From the NCBI GenBank assembly GCA_050309585.1, contig JBNRML010000067.1:1-30194 (forward strand): a DNA stretch of 30,194 bases, in the 5' to 3' direction. Below are positions 1 through 5,772 of the stretch, piece after piece. Both the position numbers and the translations under genes were made by a program. Source of the stretch: Bovifimicola sp050309585 (GTDB lineage Bacteria; Bacillota; Clostridia; Lachnospirales; Lachnospiraceae). The notes beneath the pieces were generated by a model. That model was not told where the DNA came from. It worked only from the letters and a program-made list of their open reading frames with translations, and did no database searches. Position 1 is the stretch's first letter. Every line of letters begins with the position of its first letter.

Positions 1-24
1 TGTTTGAATAAATTAATATATTAT

Positions 25-53
25 ATTATCCTTTTTTTTAGGATTAATGTCAA
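25..53 (-). promoter_or_regulatory. Sigma-A type promoter for the gene beyond the left edge
   Basis: On the minus strand a perfect -35 TTGACA (53-48) is followed after exactly 17 bases by GATAAT (30-25), one mismatch from the -10 consensus. It starts immediately after the stop codon of the yggS gene and points out of the window. In related genomes the next gene is often the division gene sepF, but that gene is not visible here. The spacer contains a short stem (ATCCT/AGGAT) around an A-run, which may be incidental. Confidence 0.65.
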
Positions 54-746
54 CTAAATGTTGTAATTTCTATTGCCAAATATTCCTGTTCCAACCCTCA
101 CCAAAGTAGCTCCTTCTTCTATTGCCACTTCATAGTCTCCAGTCATACCCATTGATAACTCATTCATCTCGACATTTTCAAGTTCCAACTCTTTTATCTT
201 CAAAGATAATTCCTTTAATTCCCTAAAATAAATTCTATTATCTTCCGGATTTTCCGTAAACGGAGCAATTGTCATCAGCCCCTTAATATGAACATTGGAA
301 AACCTACTGATTTCCTTAACCATTTCTATGGTTTCTTCCTGTTTAAGTCCAAATTTTGTGTCTTCATTAGCTACATTGACCTGAACTAATATATTTGCTT
401 CAACATTTTTCTTAGTACATTCATCACTAATCTGCTCTGCGAGTCTCAATGAATCCACTGAATGAATTAAAAAAGCTTTATCAACAATATATTTAACCTT
501 ATTTCTCTGTAAATGTCCTATAAGATGCCAATGAATATCCTTACCAAGCACCTCATATTTATCACACATTTCCTGGACTTTATTTTCACCATACTCTCTG
601 ATTCCGTATTCATAAGCCTCCATAATATCGGATACAGGCTTTGTCTTGCTGACAGCAATCAAAGTAACTTCCTTAGGGTCACGTCCTGCCCTGATACATG
701 CAGCCTCAATTTTTTCTTCAACTTCTTTAATATTCTCTTTTATCAA
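54..746 (-). CDS. YggS/PLPBP family pyridoxal-phosphate homeostasis protein
   Basis: 230 aa, normal length for the YggS/PROSC family. These are single-domain PLP-binding TIM-barrel proteins without known enzymatic activity that buffer PLP and affect amino-acid pools. The PLP lysine is K34 in the VSKTKP motif. The family motifs WHLIGHLQRNK (about residue 73) and LSMGMTGDYEVAIEEG near the C-terminus, which binds the cofactor phosphate, are intact. The start is TTG at 746, with TAGGAG about ten bases upstream; no better start is present. It lies 28 bases after the HlyD-like gene, probably in one transcript. In Firmicutes yggS usually precedes sepF in the division cluster, which fits the strong promoter right after its stop. 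The family call is very secure; the physiological role is inferred. Confidence 0.95.
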   Translation of the reverse strand: MIKENIKEVEEKIEAACIRAGRDPKEVTLIAVSKTKPVSDIMEAYEYGIREYGENKVQEMCDKYEVLGKDIHWHLIGHLQRNKVKYIVDKAFLIHSVDSLRLAEQISDECTKKNVEANILVQVNVANEDTKFGLKQEETIEMVKEISRFSNVHIKGLMTIAPFTENPEDNRIYFRELKELSLKIKELELENVEMNELSMGMTGDYEVAIEEGATLVRVGTGIFGNRNYNI

Positions 747-774
747 TTTACAGCAACTCCTATCCCATAAAATA

Positions 775-2175
775 TCACTTAAAAATAACCTGGTTTTCTT
801 TTACCATAGAAGAATTTAAAACAATCTGGTCATATACCTGCAAACCATAATTTGACCCTGACTGTACAATATAATAACCATTTTTCTCTGATATCACTTC
901 AACGTATCTGAAGGTTGTATAACCGGTATTAACATTATACACACCCTTTAGTTCTGCCTTACTCTGAATCTGATATTTTTCATTGGTATCGGGTTGTACA
1001 ACAACATCCCCCTTGTTAAGCTTTGAACCTGTGGCAATATAGCAAAGATCATTCTTTTTACAAATAATTTCTGCTTCAACAAAATTCACCAGTGTTTCTC
1101 CATCAGAAATAATTTCTTTATTAAATCCTTCAGCATTTGTTTCTCCACCCGTTGTAAGATAAGACAAAGGAATCGTGTAGAATTCTTTTTCTGTCAATGC
1201 AGTTTTAGGGATTTTAAGCCCTTTAACTGATTCACCTACAATTTGAAGCTCCACAAAACGTGTACCTGCAAATCTCATCATGTAACGTTTAAAATCCAAA
1301 ACTGCATAATTTTCACCATCATTATTAATTATACTGAATATTGCAGGAGTTTTTATATCCTCTGTAGGAAAATACACATTAACCACACTTGTATCTTTAT
1401 AGGCTTCTTTCTGTGAATCTGTAAGAGGAATGACTACCTTCCAGTTTTCATCGGTTATAGTCTTGTAAATTTCACTTCCCACGGCAACACTGGAACCGGA
1501 ATTTACAATTTTTTTCTTATAATTTGTCTTGTCAAAGGAATCCTTTTTTATATTCTCCAGTGTCAAGCCTTCATATCCATCAAAATAAAATTCAACAATT
1601 CCTGATTTATCCGCTTTGTTTAATGACAATGTACTTCCGCCATTCGCAGCAATTGTCTGGTTAATCGCATCAAAAGCATTAACATTGACATCCTCAATAA
1701 GGGTTGCATCTAAATTATATTTGAAATCATAAACTTCTGAGAAATTTGCCGCATCATAGCTTAATACGAATTTCTGAATATCTGATTTGATTTCTCTTAG
1801 ATTCTCTGCTGACAACATCTCGGAATTCTCAGCCAAACTTTCTAATCTGTCGGAAAAATCCCCATTTTCGTCTATTGAATATAAAGTATTCCCTACTGCA
1901 ACTCTTTTTCCATCCTTTACATAATAATTAATGTAGCCTGAGGCCGGGGCATTTGTAACCTCCTCTTTTCTCAGGATAATTCCGGTAGTACTTATATTCT
2001 GTAACAGAGAACATTCACCTTTTGTAACTTCGTAAATAGTAACCTTTTCCCTTGTAATGTAAATAAAACAATTTATCGCAAGATAAATAGCAAAGGCAAC
2101 AATAATAACCAAACCTACATTTAGATTCACACCTTTTTTATATCTGACAATCCTCTTCTTTTTCTTTGATTTCAT
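775..2175 (-). CDS. HlyD-like membrane-anchored protein
   Basis: 466 aa from ATG 2175, which has GGGAGG nine bases upstream. A TTG one codon earlier (2178) is less likely. The N-terminus has a strongly basic stretch (residues 2-16) followed by one hydrophobic transmembrane segment (about 17-40). The rest is predicted extracytoplasmic and shows HlyD/membrane-fusion-like features: a biotinyl-lipoyl-like strand region (GYINYYVKDGKRVAVGNTLY, about residues 80-100), a central helical region, and beta-rich segments with repeated K-G-D-V-V-V/G-L-K-I-P type turns. No ABC transporter or outer-membrane partner is nearby, so an export role is doubtful. Its position between the rodA-mgsA end of the shape/division cluster and yggS suggests an envelope function. 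That is inference; only the adaptor-like architecture is visible. Confidence 0.75.
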   Translation of the reverse strand: MKSKKKKRIVRYKKGVNLNVGLVIIVAFAIYLAINCFIYITREKVTIYEVTKGECSLLQNISTTGIILRKEEVTNAPASGYINYYVKDGKRVAVGNTLYSIDENGDFSDRLESLAENSEMLSAENLREIKSDIQKFVLSYDAANFSEVYDFKYNLDATLIEDVNVNAFDAINQTIAANGGSTLSLNKADKSGIVEFYFDGYEGLTLENIKKDSFDKTNYKKKIVNSGSSVAVGSEIYKTITDENWKVVIPLTDSQKEAYKDTSVVNVYFPTEDIKTPAIFSIINNDGENYAVLDFKRYMMRFAGTRFVELQIVGESVKGLKIPKTALTEKEFYTIPLSYLTTGGETNAEGFNKEIISDGETLVNFVEAEIICKKNDLCYIATGSKLNKGDVVVQPDTNEKYQIQSKAELKGVYNVNTGYTTFRYVEVISEKNGYYIVQSGSNYGLQVYDQIVLNSSMVKENQVIFK

Positions 2176-2211
2176 CAAAAAAAGCCTCCCATAAAATAGC
2201 AGTATAAACTA

Positions 2212-2239
2212 ATCGAGCAGTCAAATTGACCTGCTCGAT
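2212..2239 (-). other. Strong stem-loop in the mgsA-hlyD spacer
   Basis: ATCGAGCAG (2212-2220) and CTGCTCGAT (2231-2239) are perfect inverted repeats. On the minus strand the inner bases can extend the stem with GTCA/TGAC around one bulged G. It sits 15 bases after the mgsA stop. The downstream T content (TAGTTTAT) is weak, so it may be a leaky terminator or an mRNA processing/stability element that lowers expression of the HlyD-like gene and yggS. Confidence 0.5.
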
Positions 2240-2254
2240 ATGAATAGTTTTAAT

Positions 2255-2650
2255 TTAACGATATATATCACGCCAATCCAAATCTCCACGTTCAAGACTT
2301 TTAATCAAAAGCTCTGCTGTAGCCAGATTTGTTGCCAAAGGAATATTATGCATATCACACAGTCTGAAAATATTATTGATATCCATCACATGCGAATTTG
2401 GCACTGAAGGGTCACGTAGAAAAATAATCATATCAATCTGATTCTGCTCTATCTGTGAGCACAACTGTTGCACACCACCTAAATGTCCCGCATGAAACTT
2501 ATGTACATTAAGGTTTGTAACCTCCTCAACCAGTCTTCCTGTAGTTGATGTTGCATAAACATCATGTTTACACAGGATACCTCTGTAAGCAATACATAAA
2601 TTTTGCATTAATTTTTTCTTTGAATCATGAGCTACCAATCCAATATTCAT
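2255..2650 (-). CDS. mgsA: Methylglyoxal synthase family protein, catalytic Asp replaced
   Basis: 131 aa, the usual length of the short Gram-positive form. Methylglyoxal synthase converts dihydroxyacetone phosphate to methylglyoxal and phosphate, a bypass of lower glycolysis. The fold motifs are clear: LVAHD (H8, D9), the phosphate-binding YATSTTG (32-38), RDP (79-81), H87 and D90 matching E. coli His98 and Asp101, and the C-terminal ATNLATAELLIKS helix. The highly conserved GGDQQ loop, whose Asp71 is the catalytic base in E. coli, reads GGVQQ here (V60, codon GTG), and the following Gly is Cys64. Activity is therefore doubtful. The start ATG has GGAG eight bases upstream. It follows rodA with a structured 97-base leader. 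Family membership is certain; function is open. Confidence 0.9.
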   Translation of the reverse strand: MNIGLVAHDSKKKLMQNLCIAYRGILCKHDVYATSTTGRLVEEVTNLNVHKFHAGHLGGVQQLCSQIEQNQIDMIIFLRDPSVPNSHVMDINNIFRLCDMHNIPLATNLATAELLIKSLERGDLDWRDIYR

Positions 2651-2663
2651 AACTTCTTCTCCA

Positions 2664-2748
2664 ATCCGCAGACGATTATGCCATAAGATTTTATAACACC
2701 CTAAACTATTTGTTTCGTCTGCACAACAAATAGATCTTCACAACAAAT
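2664..2748 (-). promoter_or_regulatory. Possible H-type pseudoknot in the mgsA leader
   Basis: On the minus strand CTATTTGTT (2714-2706 on the plus strand as inverted pair with 2725-2733) forms a perfect 9-bp stem with a 10-nt loop. Eight of the loop bases, GCAGACGA, are perfectly complementary to TCGTCTGC (plus-strand 2668-2675), which ends five bases before the mgsA Shine-Dalgarno GGAG. Stem 9 bp, loop 1 of 2 nt, no linker and a roughly 30-nt third loop are sterically compatible with a classical H-type pseudoknot. A direct repeat ATTTGTTGTG at the rodA stop offers an alternative first strand. This could control ribosome access to mgsA. No known riboswitch class is recognised. Confidence 0.4.
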
Positions 2749-3893
2749 TAAATAAAAGACAAATCATCTTTTCTCTGCATACCTATATTCAATAGAATTC
2801 CCACACAGATATACAGACTCAATAATGAACTCAATCCATAGCTTACAAAAGGTAATGGTAAGCCGGTATTTGGAATCATCCTTGTGACAACACTGATATT
2901 AACAAAAGACTGGAATGCAATCAAAAGACCAATACCGCATGCAATAATCCTTCCTGACAGGTCCGGTGCATTTGAGCCAATATAAAAACATTCCAATATA
3001 ATAAGTAATAAAAGAATAATTACAATAGCTGCCCCAACAAATCCTAACTCCTCACCTACAATACAGAAAATAAAATCCGTCTGTGGCTCAGAGATATAAT
3101 TTCCATTTTTCACACTGGTAGTACTGTTATTGTTCAGACCTTTCCCCCACAGACCGCCTGAACCAATAGCCATTACTGAGTTTTTCTGCTGATAATTGAT
3201 ACGCTCAGCTTCTTCATTGTTCTCATCATAAAATCCAATAATTCTGTTATACTGATAGTCTTCAATTATTGTCTGATTTGGTTGTAAAATCAAATACATT
3301 AAAATCACAGAAACTGGTACTGCAACCGCAAAAACACTGGCTATAATCTTATAACTCAAACCACCAACATACATTACGCCACAAAATACCAGCGTAATAA
3401 TGATACTCGTTGACAAATCAGGCTGTTTAAGGACCAGAAAAAGCGGCACCACAAAAAGTACAACTGCTCCTGAAAGCACCGGTAATGTATTCAGTTTTTC
3501 TTTATACTTATAAATATATTTGGCTAAAAACAAAATCAAAAAAATCTTAGTGAATTCCGACGGCTGTAACTGTGTAAAACCAAGATCAATCCATCTTGTT
3601 GCCCCCATATGATTTGCACCTGCCACCTTGACCCACACTAAAAGGACAAGATTAACAAAATAAATCAACCAGTAGAATTTCAATATATACTTGTAACTGA
3701 TAAGCATCGTGAATATCATGGCTATCAATCCAAGAATAAGACCAAGAATCTGTTTTTTTTCATAAATATCTGACTCTGTTGCACTGGCAATAACCATTAT
3801 TCCTATAACAGTCAAAGCTCCAACCCACAACAGGAGTCTGATATTAAAGTGTCTATATTTATAGCTTTTTAATGTATCAATAATACGGGTCAT
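2748..3893 (-). CDS. rodA: RodA/FtsW family peptidoglycan glycosyltransferase
   Basis: 381 aa SEDS polytopic membrane protein with about ten hydrophobic segments. SEDS proteins polymerise lipid II into glycan strands with a partner class B PBP. Diagnostic segments are ATRWIDLGFTQLQPSEF (about 98-114), KQPDLSTSIII (156-166), the large external loop ending SEPQTDFIFCIVGEELG with the presumed catalytic D273, and TGLPLPFVSYGLSS near the C-terminus. The last motif has Leu where FVSYGGSS is usual. The call as RodA rather than FtsW or SpoVE rests on context: PBP2 and mreBCD are in the same cluster. ATG start with AGGAG five bases upstream. It follows minE after 20 bases. Confidence 0.9.
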   Translation of the reverse strand: MTRIIDTLKSYKYRHFNIRLLLWVGALTVIGIMVIASATESDIYEKKQILGLILGLIAMIFTMLISYKYILKFYWLIYFVNLVLLVWVKVAGANHMGATRWIDLGFTQLQPSEFTKIFLILFLAKYIYKYKEKLNTLPVLSGAVVLFVVPLFLVLKQPDLSTSIIITLVFCGVMYVGGLSYKIIASVFAVAVPVSVILMYLILQPNQTIIEDYQYNRIIGFYDENNEEAERINYQQKNSVMAIGSGGLWGKGLNNNSTTSVKNGNYISEPQTDFIFCIVGEELGFVGAAIVIILLLLIILECFYIGSNAPDLSGRIIACGIGLLIAFQSFVNISVVTRMIPNTGLPLPFVSYGLSSLLSLYICVGILLNIGMQRKDDLSFI

Positions 3894-3913
3894 AATAACT
3901 CCTGAATTACAAA

Positions 3914-4192
3914 TTACTTATCTGCACTGTGCTTAACTTCCTTAATTGGAATATTGGCAATTAACGCAGGAACAGCACCGTTTGAACTATCTGATTCTGT
4001 CTGTGTAATCTGGATATCTAATCCTTCACAATCAATTTCCATATATTTCTTAATAACATTAATAATGTCATTTTTAATTAATTCCATTATTTCAGGTGAA
4101 CAGTTTGCTCTGTCTGATACCAGTAAAAGCTTAAGTCTGTCCTTAGCCACACTTCCTGAAGGCTTCTTTTTAAAAACATCAAAAATGCTCAT
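3914..4192 (-). CDS. minE: Cell division topological specificity factor MinE
   Basis: 92 aa, normal for MinE. MinE displaces MinC from MinD and stimulates MinD ATPase, which drives pole-to-pole oscillation and keeps the Z-ring at midcell. The N-terminal amphipathic MSIFDVFKKK membrane-targeting segment, the MinD-contact helix RLKLLLVSDRANCSP (residues 19-33) and the C-terminal beta-strand topological domain ending IANIPIKEV are all present. ATG start with GGGAGG eight bases upstream. It lies 18 bases downstream of minD, in the order minC-minD-minE. Presence of MinE predicts an oscillating Min system rather than the DivIVA/MinJ-anchored type of Bacillus. Confidence 0.96.
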   Translation of the reverse strand: MSIFDVFKKKPSGSVAKDRLKLLLVSDRANCSPEIMELIKNDIINVIKKYMEIDCEGLDIQITQTESDSSNGAVPALIANIPIKEVKHSADK

Positions 4193-4210
4193 ACCATTTA
4201 CCTCCCTATT

Positions 4211-4993
4211 TTAGTTTTTTTTAAACAATTTAGAGAAAAATCCCTGCTTTTTGTTTAAATCAAGTAATGGAACCTCTTCTCCAATGATTCTCTTACAAAT
4301 ATTCATATATGCCTGTCCGGCTAAGCTGTCATTTCCAACTAATGGCTCACCATTGTTAGTTGCAATAACGATATTTTCATCATCAGGAACAGCACCGATT
4401 AAATCGATGGCAAGAATATCAACAACGTCATCAATTGACATCATTTCGCCCTTCTTAACCATATCCATACGAATTCTGTTTACAATGAGATCTGCTCTCT
4501 TCTTCTCATTTGCTTCTAATAAACCGATGATACGGTCTGCATCACGAATGGCAGATACTTCAGGCATGGTAACAACCAATGCTCTGTCAGCTCCGGCAAT
4601 GGCATTTTTAAATCCCTGCTCAATACCTGCAGGACAGTCAAGAATTATGTAGTCAAATTCTTCTCTCAACTCATCTGTAAGAGCCTTCATTTCTTCCGGT
4701 GTCACACTATTTTTATCTCCTGCCTGCGCACATGGCAAAAGGAAAAGATTTGGATATCTCTTATCCTTAATCATTGCCTGCTTAGCACGACAGTTACCTT
4801 TAACAACGTCGATAAGGTTGTAAACGATTCTGTTTTCCAACCCCATAACCACGTCGAGATTTCTTAATCCTATATCTGTATCAATTAATATAACTTTTTT
4901 GTTCAGCATTGCCAAACCTGTTCCTACGTTTGCAGATGTTGTTGTTTTACCAACTCCACCCTTTCCTGATGTTACTACGATTACTTCGCTCAT
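4211..4993 (-). CDS. minD: Septum site-determining ATPase MinD
   Basis: 260 aa ParA/MinD-family ATPase that binds the membrane as an ATP dimer and recruits MinC and MinE. The deviant Walker A motif is SGKGGVGKTT (residues 9-18, signature Lys11 and Lys16), followed by the switch LIDTDIGLRNLD (36-47) and Walker B IILDCPAG. The C-terminal amphipathic membrane-targeting helix is seen in KKQGFFSKLFKKN. ATG start with GGGAGG 11 bases upstream. It sits between minC and minE with spacers of 28 and 18 bases, so all three are clearly one operon. Confidence 0.98.
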   Translation of the reverse strand: MSEVIVVTSGKGGVGKTTTSANVGTGLAMLNKKVILIDTDIGLRNLDVVMGLENRIVYNLIDVVKGNCRAKQAMIKDKRYPNLFLLPCAQAGDKNSVTPEEMKALTDELREEFDYIILDCPAGIEQGFKNAIAGADRALVVTMPEVSAIRDADRIIGLLEANEKKRADLIVNRIRMDMVKKGEMMSIDDVVDILAIDLIGAVPDDENIVIATNNGEPLVGNDSLAGQAYMNICKRIIGEEVPLLDLNKKQGFFSKLFKKN

Positions 4994-5021
4994 TTTAGAA
5001 AATTCCTCCCAAAGTTATTTG

Positions 5022-5702
5022 TTAGTTAAAATGAATATCATTTAAAACTTCTTTATTTAGTGGTTCTATATAAATATTACCATCTTCCACAAATGCAATT
5101 TTTGTCTCTGCTTTTACTTTCCTATTTTTTTTCTGTCCAGCATCGTCAGATGCCCTTGCAATATAATCGCCAATTCTAATCTGCATTGGCTGCATCTCAA
5201 GCGCCACAACAAAAGATGATGAATCTCCTGTCACTCCGGCATATACTGTTCCCTTCAGTGAGCCGAGAATAACGACATTTCCCGAAGAAATGATTTTAGC
5301 TCCCGGATTAACATCTCCAAGAATAACAATACTGCCTTCACTTTCAATTACCTGACCAGAACGCAATGTTCCTCTATAGAACTGTCCCTGATTACTTGCA
5401 AGATCATTTAAATGCTCATCTACTGACTTTTTAAAATATTCTTCCCTCTCTTTATCGTTGTCTACAACACATACAATATTAAGGTCTGAATTATCTTCTA
5501 TAATCTGTAAAACTTCCTGCAATTGATCATTATCCAAAAATCTTCCCTCAAAGGTAATACCCATAGACGAATTACCTAAAAATTTTGAAGATTCCTTGAA
5601 TTTTTCTGCAATATCCTTCTTCAACTGCTCATATGATATATTTTTATCTAACATTACTATAATACCATATTTATTCCCTTTTATCACTACAGAATTTTTC
5701 AT
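5022..5702 (-). CDS. minC: Septum site-determining protein MinC
   Basis: 226 aa FtsZ inhibitor recruited to membranes by MinD. The N-terminal about 100 residues are the MinC_N domain that destabilises FtsZ polymers. The C-terminal part (about 110-200) is the right-handed beta-helix that dimerises and binds MinD, with repeats such as GSIVILGDVNPGAKI and GNVVILGSLKGTVYAG. ATG start at 5702; the best Shine-Dalgarno (AAAGGA) is about 15 bases away across an A-rich run, so translation initiation may be modest. It is the first gene after the PBP2 gene, preceded by a promoter-like sequence within the end of the PBP2 gene. Confidence 0.94.
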   Translation of the reverse strand: MKNSVVIKGNKYGIIVMLDKNISYEQLKKDIAEKFKESSKFLGNSSMGITFEGRFLDNDQLQEVLQIIEDNSDLNIVCVVDNDKEREEYFKKSVDEHLNDLASNQGQFYRGTLRSGQVIESEGSIVILGDVNPGAKIISSGNVVILGSLKGTVYAGVTGDSSSFVVALEMQPMQIRIGDYIARASDDAGQKKNRKVKAETKIAFVEDGNIYIEPLNKEVLNDIHFN

Positions 5703-5741
5703 TTTTTTATTTTTTTATTCCTTTCTACAAATTCAGATACA

Positions 5742-5772
5742 ATTATACCACAAAATTCTAATCATTTGTCAC
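5742..5772 (-). promoter_or_regulatory. Extended -10 promoter for minCDE-rodA-mgsA
   Basis: The minus strand carries TGGTATAAT (5750-5742), a perfect -10 hexamer with the extended -10 TGn. GTGACA (5772-5767, five of six matches) lies upstream at a 19-base spacing, overlapping the last codons of the PBP2 gene. It would give the min genes a transcription start separate from the mre operon. The long spacer is compensated by the extended -10. Confidence 0.5.

Noticed and set aside
2651..2747. A TATAAA box in the mgsA leader as a separate promoter
   Set aside because: No -35 hexamer is found at 16-19 bases; the structure-forming potential of this leader is the stronger signal.
4251..4652. Plus-strand open frames opposite minD, mutS, sulP and others
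   Set aside because: They lie antisense to well-conserved genes, lack ribosome-binding sites and have unnatural composition; all are shadows.
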